A stretch of 27,718 nucleotides of DNA from Caulobacterales bacterium RIFOXYB1_FULL_67_16 (GCA_001796045.1 MGLN01000133.1:2666-30383); one strand, 5' to 3'. Counted from the stretch's first letter, positions 15,263 to 24,676 are shown. Numbers and translations are program-made. Notes: generated by a model from the sequence alone, not told the origin.

Positions 15263-16113
15263 TGGGGCGGGTTCTCCAGTTTTCCGACGTCCATTTCGGG
15301 TGCGAGCACAAGGGCGCGGTCGCCGCCGCCCTAGAGTACGCCCACGCCACGCCCAACGACCTGGTCCTGATCACCGGCGACATCACCCAGAAGGGTTATC
15401 CGGCCGAGTTCAAGGCGGCGGGCGAATGGATGCGCGCCATGCCCGAGCCGCGCTTCGTCATCGTCGGCAATCACGACGTGCCCTATTGGGACGCCGTCGC
15501 CCGCCTGTTCCATCCCTGGAAGGCCTTCGAGACGGCGACCGGGTTCCCCGCCCACGACGGCCAGTTCTGCAACGAGACGGTGATGGTGCGCGGCGTCGTC
15601 ACGGCGCGCGGCTGGCAGGCCCGGCCCAACTGGTCGAAGGGAGTCATCGACCTGGACCAGACGCGGCGCGCGGCCGAAGCCCTGAGACAGGCGCCGATCG
15701 GGGCCCTGCGCATTCTCGCCTGTCACCATCCGCTGATCGAGATGATCGGCGCCCCGATGACGGGCGAGGTCAAGCGAGGGGACGAGGCGGCCCTGATCTT
15801 CGCCGAGGCGGGGGTGGACCTGATCATGACGGGCCATGTCCATGTGCCCTTCGCCCTGGCGATCGACCTGGCGGACCGCTGTTCCTATGCGGTGGGTTGC
15901 GGAACCCTGTCGCATCGGGAGCGGGGATCGCCGCCTGGTTTCAACCAGTTGGACTGGGACGCCAAGACCATAACGGTCACCGCCCTGGCCTGGGACGGCG
16001 CGGCCTACAGGCCCCACCAGGTGTGGAGACTGCCGCGTCGTCAGGACACCCGCCGCGCGGCGACGGCGCCCGATCCGAACGCGCCCGGCGCCCTGGAGAA
16101 GGCCGCCGTCTGA
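15262..16113 (+). CDS. Calcineurin-like metallophosphoesterase
   Basis: 283 residues. All five binuclear metal motifs are in order: D-x-H (Asp9, His11), G-D (39-40) in L-I-T-G-D-I-T, G-N-H-D (69-72), H-H (155-156) and G-H-V-H (191-194). It resembles the cyclic-nucleotide / general phosphodiesterase branch rather than LpxH. It has no signal peptide, so it acts in the cytoplasm. Its ATG overlaps the lipid kinase stop by one base (TGATG), a sign of translational coupling, so both products are probably made in a fixed ratio. The C-terminal 35 residues are low-complexity and probably disordered. Substrate unknown. Confidence 0.92.
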   Translation: MGRVLQFSDVHFGCEHKGAVAAALEYAHATPNDLVLITGDITQKGYPAEFKAAGEWMRAMPEPRFVIVGNHDVPYWDAVARLFHPWKAFETATGFPAHDGQFCNETVMVRGVVTARGWQARPNWSKGVIDLDQTRRAAEALRQAPIGALRILACHHPLIEMIGAPMTGEVKRGDEAALIFAEAGVDLIMTGHVHVPFALAIDLADRCSYAVGCGTLSHRERGSPPGFNQLDWDAKTITVTALAWDGAAYRPHQVWRLPRRQDTRRAATAPDPNAPGALEKAAV

Positions 16114-16149
16114 GTTCCCCGCCTAGCCGGCAGGAAACGCCGGAATAAA

Positions 16150-16181
16150 GAAAGGGCCGGAACTCGCGTTCCGGCCCTTTC
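16150..16181. terminator. Bidirectional intrinsic terminator
   Basis: A perfect 14-bp stem (arms 16150-16163 and 16168-16181) closes a 4-nt TCGC loop. Its outer pairs are AAA on one side and TTT on the other. It lies between the convergent metallophosphoesterase (stop 16113) and DUF1328 (stop 16203) genes and can serve both strands. The T-runs are short on each side. Confidence 0.85.
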
Positions 16182-16202
16182 CGTTCTTCGGTCCGACGCC
16201 CG

Positions 16203-16382
16203 TTACAATCGCGGGGCGCCGCGTCCGCGCAGTCCGCCCGCCACCAGGGCGATGACGAACAGGATGATGGCGATCACGGCGATGAATTTGGCGATCTCGA
16301 ACGAGAAGTTCGCGATGCCGCCGAAGCCGAGCACGGCTGCGATCAAGGCCACGACCAGGAAGATAATTGCCCAACGCAACAT
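16203..16382 (-). CDS. DUF1328 (YtjA-like) small membrane protein
   Basis: A 59-residue protein found by direct translation; it begins M-L-R-W-A-I-I-F-L-V-V. It has two hydrophobic helices (about 4-20 and 31-50) joined by G-G-I-A-N-F-S-F-E-I-A-K, and a short basic tail G-L-R-G-R-G. This matches the DUF1328/YtjA family in length and in the L-R-W-A, F-L and G-G-I-A signatures. AGGAG lies 8 nt upstream of the ATG at 16382. A sigma-EcfG-type promoter is placed for a leader of about 58 nt. The family is common in stress regulons, but its biochemical role is unknown. Confidence 0.92.
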   Translation of the reverse strand: MLRWAIIFLVVALIAAVLGFGGIANFSFEIAKFIAVIAIILFVIALVAGGLRGRGAPRL

Positions 16383-16447
16383 GGGTTTAGCTCCTGAGTT
16401 GATGTTTCCGACGGCGGCCTTGCAGCCGTTCGTCCCGTCGGAAGATC

Positions 16448-16472
16448 AACGATCACGGACGCGCCGCGTTCC
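16448..16472 (-). promoter_or_regulatory. Sigma-EcfG-type promoter of the DUF1328 gene
   Basis: On the minus strand GGAAC (16472-16468) and CGTT (16451-16448) are 16 nt apart, matching the alphaproteobacterial general stress consensus. It lies in the 109-bp gap between the membrane protein gene at 16492 and the DUF1328 gene. The DUF1328 gene therefore has its own stress promoter even though it is downstream of another stress-promoter operon on the same strand. Confidence 0.8.
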
Positions 16473-16491
16473 GTGGCAGGGCGCATAAACC

Positions 16492-16905
16492 TCAGCGGCG
16501 GCGGCGCCTCCGCGAATAGCCGCCCTGATCCATCTTCCGCTCGGCCACCATGCTGGCGACAATGGCGGCGAGCGCCGGATTGCGCAGCAGCAGGAAGGCG
16601 GCGCCGAGGCCGCCCACCGCGCCGATGATCGGACGCTCGCGCACGATGTGGACCAGTTTGGCGATCAGGCCCTCCGGTTCGTCTTCCTCATCCGCCTCAT
16701 CGCCCGACGAGCGGTTGAGGAAGACCAGGGCCACCACCAGGGCGACCAGGCTGAAGAGGCCGAAGGTGATGGCCGAGGCGCCCAGGGGCGTGGTGATCAG
16801 GCACAGCGCATTGAAGACGGCGAAGCCCAGAAACAGCACGGCCAGGAAGACGCTCGCGGCGACCACGGCGGCCGCCACGACGCGCTTGATGATGCCCTTG
16901 AACAT
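16492..16905 (-). CDS. YqjE-like membrane protein, unknown function
   Basis: 137 residues. Two helices at about 8-35 and 41-63 form a hairpin. An acidic linker (D-E-A-D-E-E-D-E-P-E, 69-78) follows, then a segment V-R-E-R-P-I-I-G-A-V-G-G-L-G-A-A-F (88-104) that resembles the membrane anchor of DUF883/YqjD proteins, and a tail of six arginines. The start overlaps the stop of the DUF883 gene (TGATG), so the two are translationally coupled. In enterobacteria yqjD is followed by yqjE, a small membrane protein; the order here is similar, but orthology is my inference from position and helix pattern. Confidence 0.78.
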   Translation of the reverse strand: MFKGIIKRVVAAAVVAASVFLAVLFLGFAVFNALCLITTPLGASAITFGLFSLVALVVALVFLNRSSGDEADEEDEPEGLIAKLVHIVRERPIIGAVGGLGAAFLLLRNPALAAIVASMVAERKMDQGGYSRRRRRR

Positions 16906-17249
16906 CAGCGACGGCGGCCGGCCAGCAGCATGCCGAGGATGACGCCGACGCCCAGGGCGATGGCGGTGGACTGGACGGGGCGCTCCTGCACACGCTCGAC
17001 GATGTAGCGCTGGGCCTCGTCCAGACGTTCGGCGGCGTCGTCGTAATATTCGCGGCCGCGCACCCGGGCGGTCTCGTAATAGCCGCGGGCCTGTTCGCGA
17101 ACCTCGTCGCCCTTGGCGCGCAGCTTGGCCTCTGCCTCTTCGGCCTTTTCGCGCAGACGCTGGGTTTCCTCGCGGGCGCCGGCCTTCAGATCCTCCTTGA
17201 GGGTCTTCAGGTCGGCCTTGATGTCTTCTCTAGCCTTGGTGGTGGCCAT
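16905..17249 (-). CDS. DUF883 (YqjD/ElaB-like) membrane-anchored protein
   Basis: 114 residues. A long charged helix (about 5-90), heptad-like and rich in Lys, Glu, Ala and Arg, leads to V-Q-E-R-P (87-91) and a single C-terminal transmembrane helix (94-110) ending in G-R-R-R. This is the DUF883 layout. E. coli YqjD and ElaB are tail-anchored in the inner membrane and bind ribosomes in stationary phase; that role here is by analogy only. CGGAG lies about 9 nt upstream of the ATG at 17249. A sigma-EcfG-type promoter lies 52 bp upstream. It is the first gene of a coupled pair. Confidence 0.9.
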   Translation of the reverse strand: MATTKAREDIKADLKTLKEDLKAGAREETQRLREKAEEAEAKLRAKGDEVREQARGYYETARVRGREYYDDAAERLDEAQRYIVERVQERPVQSTAIALGVGVILGMLLAGRRR

Positions 17250-17301
17250 GGTGCGCGCTCCGGTTTCAAGCTTGGCAATAGAATAGGGGACCCCGTTGGC
17301 G

Positions 17302-17326
17302 AACGCTACACCGGGGGCGAAGTTCC
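17302..17326 (-). promoter_or_regulatory. Sigma-EcfG-type promoter of the DUF883 operon
   Basis: On the minus strand GGAAC (17326-17322) and CGTT (17305-17302) are 16 nt apart, as in the general stress promoters of alphaproteobacteria. Transcription should begin near 17293, about 45 nt before the ATG at 17249. Confidence 0.82.
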
Positions 17327-17397
17327 CGTCGATCCAGAAGGCCTTATGAGGCGCGAGCGGCCTCGTCAGCGACGCCCGGCCGCACTAGATTGGCGCC

Positions 17398-18051
17398 ATG
17401 ACCGACTTTCTGTTTTCGCCCCGCCCCGTCCCCAGCCTGCCGATCGTCGGCGATCATCGACGGTTTCCGGTGCGTCGCATCCTGTGCGTGGGCCAGAACT
17501 ACGCCGCCCATGCGCGCGAAATGGGCTCGGACCCGGACAAGCAGTCGCCCTTCTTCTTCTCCAAGCCGGGCGACGCCCTGGTCTCGGACGGGCGCAATCC
17601 GGCCTATCCGTCCGCGACCGCCAATCTGCATTTCGAGGCGGAACTGGTCGCCGCCATCGGCGAAGGCGGGCGGATCGTCGGCTGGGCCGCCGGCTGCGAC
17701 CTGACCCGACGCGATCTTCAGGCTGAGGCGAAAAAGGCGGGTCAGCCCTGGGATGCGGCCAAGGGGTTCGACCAGTCGGCGCCCTGCGGCGCCCTAAGCC
17801 TGGGCGCCCTGCCCGATCCGGCCGGAACCATCGCCCTGACCGTCAACGGCGAAACCCGACAGTCCAGCACCCTGGACGACATGATCCTGAACCCCGACCG
17901 GATCCTGGAGGCGGCGAGCCGGCTGTGGAGCCTGCAGGCCGGGGATCTGATCTTCACCGGCACCCCGTCCGGCGTCGGCCCGCTCGTCCGGGGCGATCGG
18001 GTCGTGGTCACGATCGACGGCCTGGAGCCCCTGAGCTTCGAGATGGTCTGA
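17398..18051 (+). CDS. FAH family hydrolase (fumarylpyruvate/fumarylacetoacetate hydrolase-like)
   Basis: 217 residues, the short single-domain form of the fumarylacetoacetate hydrolase fold. It contains V-G-Q-N-Y-A-A-H-A-R-E (31-41), metal ligands Glu80 and Glu82 in H-F-E-A-E and Asp101 in G-C-D-L-T-R-R-D-L-Q, Lys122 in A-K-G-F-D, and a late G-D-L-I-F-T-G-T-P-S-G-V-G segment. The length fits fumarylpyruvate hydrolases of the gentisate route (NagK type) better than the about 420-residue tyrosine-pathway FAH. The stop overlaps the ATG of the GST-type isomerase (TGATG), which supports a ring-cleavage product role: isomerise, then hydrolyse. The matching dioxygenase is not in the window. No clear RBS. 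Confidence 0.88.
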   Translation: MTDFLFSPRPVPSLPIVGDHRRFPVRRILCVGQNYAAHAREMGSDPDKQSPFFFSKPGDALVSDGRNPAYPSATANLHFEAELVAAIGEGGRIVGWAAGCDLTRRDLQAEAKKAGQPWDAAKGFDQSAPCGALSLGALPDPAGTIALTVNGETRQSSTLDDMILNPDRILEAASRLWSLQAGDLIFTGTPSGVGPLVRGDRVVVTIDGLEPLSFEMV

Positions 18052-18686
18052 TGATCCTGCACGGCTATTGGCGGTCGGGCGCCAGCTATCGTGTCCGCAT
18101 CGCCCTGGGTCTCAAGGGTCTGGCCTATGAGACGGCGGCGCACGATCTGCGCCAGGGGGCGCAAAAGGCGGCCGATTATCTGGCGCTCAACCCCCAGGGC
18201 ATGGTGCCGGCGCTTCAGGACGGCGATCTGGTGGTGACCCAGAGCCCGGCCATTCTGGAATGGCTGGAGGAGGTTTATCCCGATCCGGCCCTGCTGCCGA
18301 AGGCGGCGAACGACCGCGCCCAGGTCCGGGCCATGGCCGCCCTGATCGGCTGCGACATTCATCCGCTGAACAATCTGCGGGTGCTGAAATCCTTGCGCGG
18401 GGATTTCGGCGCCGATCAGGCGACGGTCGACGCCTGGGCGGCGCGCTGGATCGCCCCTGGTTTCGACGCCCTCGAGACCCTGGTGTCGCGCCACGGCACG
18501 GGCTGGAGTTTCGGCGACGCCCCCGGTCTGGTCGACTGTTACCTGATTCCCCAGCTCTATTCGGCGCGTCGGTTCAATATGGCGCTCGAGGCCTGGCCGG
18601 GACTCCTCGCGGTCGAAACCCGCGCCCTGGCCCATCCCGCCTTCGAGGCGGCGCACCCGGACCGGCAGCCCGACGCCGACGCCTGA
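18051..18686 (+). CDS. maiA: Maleylacetoacetate/maleylpyruvate isomerase (zeta-class GST)
   Basis: 211 residues with a thioredoxin-fold N-terminal domain and an all-helical C-terminal domain. The zeta-class active-site loop is R-S-G-A-S-Y-R-V-R-I-A-L (8-19); many bacterial members likewise have Ala in place of the eukaryotic Cys. Glutathione-site motifs N-P-Q-G-M-V-P-A-L (47-55) and T-Q-S-P-A-I-L-E-W-L (63-72) are canonical, and C-D-I-H-P-L-N-N-L-R (101-110) is the family helix. It performs glutathione-dependent cis-trans isomerisation of maleylacetoacetate or maleylpyruvate, the step before the hydrolase encoded just upstream. The pair overlaps by one base. Which of the two substrates is used is open, so the symbol is provisional. 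Confidence 0.9.
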   Translation: MILHGYWRSGASYRVRIALGLKGLAYETAAHDLRQGAQKAADYLALNPQGMVPALQDGDLVVTQSPAILEWLEEVYPDPALLPKAANDRAQVRAMAALIGCDIHPLNNLRVLKSLRGDFGADQATVDAWAARWIAPGFDALETLVSRHGTGWSFGDAPGLVDCYLIPQLYSARRFNMALEAWPGLLAVETRALAHPAFEAAHPDRQPDADA

Positions 18687-18767
18687 TCCCATACCGGCGG
18701 TGGATAAGTAAGGTTCGCGAAAGGTCTTGCTCAACCTCCCTTAAGTATTGGGGGGCAAGATGGGACC

Positions 18768-19688
18768 GTGACGCATTCCTCCGCCACCCCGTCGGCGCCC
18801 TCGCCCATCGACCGCTTGGCTCTCGCCGTGGCGACCGAGCCTGTGCGGCCGGCTGCGGGCCTGATGCGCGCCCCGGCGGGCGCGCGTGAGGATGCGATGC
18901 GATTCCTGCTGCAGACGGGGTCCGACGCCGGAGTGCGCATGATCGCCACCCGTCCTGCAGGCGACGGGGAACGTCTTCTCGGCCAGGCCTGGCCCTTTCC
19001 TTCGCCCTTCCGGGTGACGGTCCGCACCGTCTCCCTGAGCGAAGGTCTGGACCGGGTTGAGGCGCGGGCGCGCCGTTCGCTGGAACGGCTGGGGCTGCCG
19101 CGAGGCGAGGCCCTGCTGGTGGACAACGCCGCCGACCTGGCCGGCGCCGAGGGCCGCGCCCTGTGGGATCGGCTGCAGTCGCTGAAGGATCGCGGTCTGT
19201 TCCGCAGCATCGGCTTCTGCGCCGCCATAGAGGACGGTCCCGCCCTGCTGGCCCGAAGGCTGGAGGCGGACGTGGTTCAGGTGTCGTGCAATCTTCTCGA
19301 CCAGCGCGCCGCCGCCGAGGGGGTGCTGGACGAGCTGAAGGCTGCAGGGGCCCAGGTCCATCTGGCCTCGGTCTTCGCGGGCGGGCTGTTGTTCGCCGGC
19401 GGGGACGAACTGCCGCCCCATCTGGCCGACTACGCCCAGATCCTGTCGCGCACCCGCCGTCGCCTGGCGGAACGGCGCTGCGACCCGATGCAGGCCGCCC
19501 TGGCCTACGCCTTTTCGCTGGAAGCCGTGGACAAGGTGGTGGCCAGCGTCGCCTCGGCCGCCGAGCTGCGCGCCATACTGGCCGCCGCCCATGCGCCCAG
19601 CCCCGATCTGAACTGGTCGGAACTGGCGCTTGAGGCGCCGGCGGCTTTCGCCGCCGACGCCCGCGCCATGGTCAGTAGCGCAGCCTGA
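18768..19688 (+). CDS. Aldo/keto-reductase-fold protein lacking the catalytic tetrad
   Basis: 306 residues with the order of secondary-structure motifs of an aldo/keto reductase barrel: helix with L-L-Q-T-G-S-D-A-G-V-R (47-57), E-R-L-L-G-Q-A (68-74), L-E-R-L-G (105-109), L-K-D-R-G-L-F-R-S-I-G-F (139-150), V-V-Q-V-S-C-N-L-L-D (169-178) and L-A-Y-A-F-S. The tetrad positions do not fit: the D-T-A is A-T-R (60-62), no tyrosine follows, the T-K is R-T (86-87), and the L-H-x-P is V-D-N (118-120). It is therefore probably not an active oxidoreductase. The start is a GTG at 18768 with GGGGGG about 12 nt upstream. It converges on the TonB receptor gene with a 17-bp overlap of 3' ends. Confidence 0.8.
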   Translation: MTHSSATPSAPSPIDRLALAVATEPVRPAAGLMRAPAGAREDAMRFLLQTGSDAGVRMIATRPAGDGERLLGQAWPFPSPFRVTVRTVSLSEGLDRVEARARRSLERLGLPRGEALLVDNAADLAGAEGRALWDRLQSLKDRGLFRSIGFCAAIEDGPALLARRLEADVVQVSCNLLDQRAAAEGVLDELKAAGAQVHLASVFAGGLLFAGGDELPPHLADYAQILSRTRRRLAERRCDPMQAALAYAFSLEAVDKVVASVASAAELRAILAAAHAPSPDLNWSELALEAPAAFAADARAMVSSAA

Positions 19689-21495
19689 TCCCGACATAGG
19701 CCGAGCGGCCGGGCTCGCCGTAGCCCAGCACCTGCTGATACCGCTCGTCAGCCAGGTTCTCGACCCGGACCGTCAGGGCGACCTTGTCCGTCAGCTGATA
19801 GACCGCGTTCAGATTGGCGGTGACGAAACTGTCGCGCACCCCGCCCGAGTCGTCCTGATCGCCTTCGGCGCGGACGGTCAAGGCCCCCGACAACCGATCG
19901 CCGCTCCAGCCCAGGGTCGCCGAGCCCGCATGTTCGGGCACGCGCAGCAGGCGGGCGCCGGTCGAACGATCCTCGGCGTCGGTCCAGGCATAGGCCAGGG
20001 TCAGGTCGAAGCCGGCGCCGAGACGGGCGCGGCCTTCCAGTTCGACGCCGTCGGAACGGGTCCTGGCGATATTGACGTAATAGCTGTCGAAGGTTGTCCG
20101 ATCGGTGAAATAGCTGATCTGGTCCTCGATGTTCAGCCGGTACAGGGTGGCGCGACCGTCGAACCGGCCGTCGGCCGAGGCCCAGCCCAGGGCGATTTCG
20201 ACGCTGTCTGCCGTTTCGGGCTTCAGGGTCGGGTAGGGGATCGACGAGAAGCAATAGTCGCAAACCGCCTGGCTGACCGTCGGGGCCTTGAAGCCCGTGC
20301 CATAGGCGCCCGACAGGATGAAGCCGCCGGCCAGTTCGTAGGCCGCCGAGATGCGCCCCGTGGTCTTGGAGCCGAAGTCGTCTGTGTCGTCGAACCGCAG
20401 GCCGCCGGTCAGGCTGAACGCCTCGGTCAGATCGTAACGACCCGTGGTGAACACCGAGGTCACGCCCAGATCGACCGTGTCGCCGGTCGAGATGCTGCCC
20501 TGGCTTTCTTCGCGTTCGGCGCCGAAGGCGTAGGTGGCGGCGCCGGTTGCGCCGTTCGCCTGCCAGCGATAGGCCTGACGTTCGGCCTCGAAGGTCGAGG
20601 GGAAGGCGCTGAAGGTCTGGCGTTCGATGTTCGAGGCCGAGACGCTGAACTGGTGATCCAGGTTGAAGGCCTGGAGGCTGGCGCGGCCGAAGCCCGACCA
20701 TTGTTCCGATTCCGAGGTGTCGTCATTGTCGGAGAGGGGGAAGCCGTTATCCATGTCGGCCTTGCTCTTGGACCAGCGGGCCGAGCCGTCGAACTTGACC
20801 GTGTCGGACACGGCGTAGCGGCCCTTCACGCCGACGGTGGTGTTGGTGAAGCCGTCGGCCTCGGGATTGCCGTCCGCCTCGTCGGCGGCGGAGATGCCGT
20901 CGGTGTCAAAGTGCGAGACATAGCCGCCGAAGGCCCAGGTCTCGTTGGCGACGCCGGCGGCGATACGGCCGCGCACGGTGTCGTAGCTGCCGGCCTCGGC
21001 CTCAGCGCGCAGACCGTCGATCTCCTTGGTGGTGAAGGCGATCACCCCGCCGATGGCGTCCGAACCCCACAGCGACGACTGCGGGCCCGACAGGACTTCG
21101 ATCCGATCGATGTCGCCCAGTTCGAAGCCGGAGAAGTCGTAGGCGCCGTTAGGCTCGGCCGCGTCATTGACCGGGGCGCCGTCGACCAAGACCAGGGTCT
21201 TTCCCGGCGTCGCGCCGCGCATGCGGACCTGGGCGACGCCGCCGAAGGCCCCTGAACGGGTCACCGACAGGCCGGGGACGTCGGACAGGATATCGGCGGC
21301 GAAGACGGCGCCGCGCTGTTCTATGGCCTTGGCGTCGATGACGCGGGCGCCGGGCGTGTCAGCGACGATGGCGGGGATACGGGTGGCTGTGACGACGACG
21401 TCGTCCAGGGTGGCGGAGGGCGCCTCGTCGGCCAGGGCGGGTGCGGCGAAGGCGGCGGCCAGAGCCGCCGTAGAGAGCAGTATGGAGCGCTTCAT
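19672..21495 (-). CDS. btuB: BtuB-like TonB-dependent vitamin B12 receptor
   Basis: 607 residues. A signal peptide (1-22, ending A-L-A) is followed by a TonB box-like D-D-V-V-V-T-A-T-R (31-39), a plug domain (about 40-155) with L-V-L-V-D-G-A-P-V-N-D and I-E-V-L-S-G-P-Q-S-S-L-W-G, and a 22-strand barrel ending in an aromatic residue (I-R-L-R-Y). It imports a large ligand across the outer membrane with energy from TonB-ExbBD. The cobalamin riboswitch in its leader identifies the ligand as cobalamin or a related corrinoid. GGGGG lies 9 nt upstream of the ATG at 21495. Its length matches BtuB. The inner-membrane partners (btuF, btuCD) are not adjacent. Confidence 0.93.
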   Translation of the reverse strand: MKRSILLSTAALAAAFAAPALADEAPSATLDDVVVTATRIPAIVADTPGARVIDAKAIEQRGAVFAADILSDVPGLSVTRSGAFGGVAQVRMRGATPGKTLVLVDGAPVNDAAEPNGAYDFSGFELGDIDRIEVLSGPQSSLWGSDAIGGVIAFTTKEIDGLRAEAEAGSYDTVRGRIAAGVANETWAFGGYVSHFDTDGISAADEADGNPEADGFTNTTVGVKGRYAVSDTVKFDGSARWSKSKADMDNGFPLSDNDDTSESEQWSGFGRASLQAFNLDHQFSVSASNIERQTFSAFPSTFEAERQAYRWQANGATGAATYAFGAEREESQGSISTGDTVDLGVTSVFTTGRYDLTEAFSLTGGLRFDDTDDFGSKTTGRISAAYELAGGFILSGAYGTGFKAPTVSQAVCDYCFSSIPYPTLKPETADSVEIALGWASADGRFDGRATLYRLNIEDQISYFTDRTTFDSYYVNIARTRSDGVELEGRARLGAGFDLTLAYAWTDAEDRSTGARLLRVPEHAGSATLGWSGDRLSGALTVRAEGDQDDSGGVRDSFVTANLNAVYQLTDKVALTVRVENLADERYQQVLGYGEPGRSAYVGIRLRY

Positions 21496-21513
21496 GAGCG
21501 AAAACCCCCGATG

Positions 21514-21557
21514 TCGGCTCCGCGAGTGCGCGCGAGGAACCGGTATGAGCGAGCCGA
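21514..21557 (-). promoter_or_regulatory. Possible expression platform of the cobalamin riboswitch
   Basis: TCGGCTC (21514-21520) and GAGCCGA (21551-21557) are perfect reverse complements and could close a stem in the minus-strand leader just before the GGGGG ribosome binding site (21505-21509) of btuB. No long T-run follows, so translational control by RBS access seems more likely than termination. The full leader from aptamer to ATG is about 160 nt. Structure not computed. Confidence 0.35.
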
Positions 21558-21656
21558 TCCGCCGGGCCTGATAGGTCCGGACGGCGCAAGATCGGGTCGC
21601 TGCGACGAGAAGTCCCCGCGCCTCTGTCTGGTCCCGGACAGCGGACGAGCGACGTC

Positions 21657-21813
21657 AGGCGGCCAGGTCTCCTGGCTTGCGGGTCATGAACCGCCGTCCT
21701 CGCCTTCCCAGTTTCCCAGTGGCGCCGAGGTCGAGACCCCGGACGGACGACGCTCTCGCCGCCTACAGTTGCGGGCACAGCCACGGTGTCTCACCGTGTT
21801 CCCTTAACCGCCT
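21657..21813 (-). ncRNA. Cobalamin (B12) riboswitch
   Basis: Read on the minus strand, the aptamer shows the classic order of conserved blocks: AGGCGG closing P1 (21813-21808), TTAAGGGAACACGGTGAGAC, CCGTGGCTGTGCCCGCAACTG, the B12 box GCCACTG (21723-21717) with GGGAAACTGGGAAGGC, and a 3' GCAAGCCAGGAGACCTGG ending in CCGCCT (21662-21657), which pairs with the 5' AGGCGG. Cobalamin or an analogue binds this fold and lowers expression of the gene downstream, here the TonB receptor. This fills most of the 407-bp gap between btuB and mutS. The remaining 90 bp before mutS hold only a near-palindrome around GTTAAC (about 21851-21869). Confidence 0.97.
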
Positions 21814-21902
21814 AACGCCGCCTATCGCAGGGCCGACAAGCCTGTGCAAGAGCCGGTTAACGGGCTTGAGCGCCAGGGCGCGATCCGTCACCCTGTCACG
21901 AG

Positions 21903-24593
<2,691 letters not shown>

Positions 24594-24625
24594 GCGTCAA
24601 TACCTAGGGCGCAGAGGAATCTTAA

Positions 24626-24658
24626 CCTTATGCGGTAAGGATTGGTCTTCTTCAGACC
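24626..24658. repeat. Two short dyads upstream of the chemoreceptor gene
   Basis: CCTTA-TGCGG-TAAGG (24626-24640) and GGTCT-TCTTC-AGACC (24644-24658) are consecutive 5-bp inverted repeats, each with a 5-nt centre, in the 83-bp gap between mutS and the mcp gene. They may be hairpins at the mutS 3' end or operator sites for mcp. No T-run terminator is present. Confidence 0.4.
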
Positions 24659-24676
24659 GAATCGCCGGGGTCGGCC

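Noticed and set aside
21851..21869. Near-palindrome around GTTAAC between the riboswitch and mutS
   Set aside because: Imperfect, short and without a T-run; no basis to call a terminator or operator.
24621..24640. TTAACC near the mcp gene as a CtrA binding site
   Set aside because: Only one half-site; the second TTAA at the required spacing is missing.
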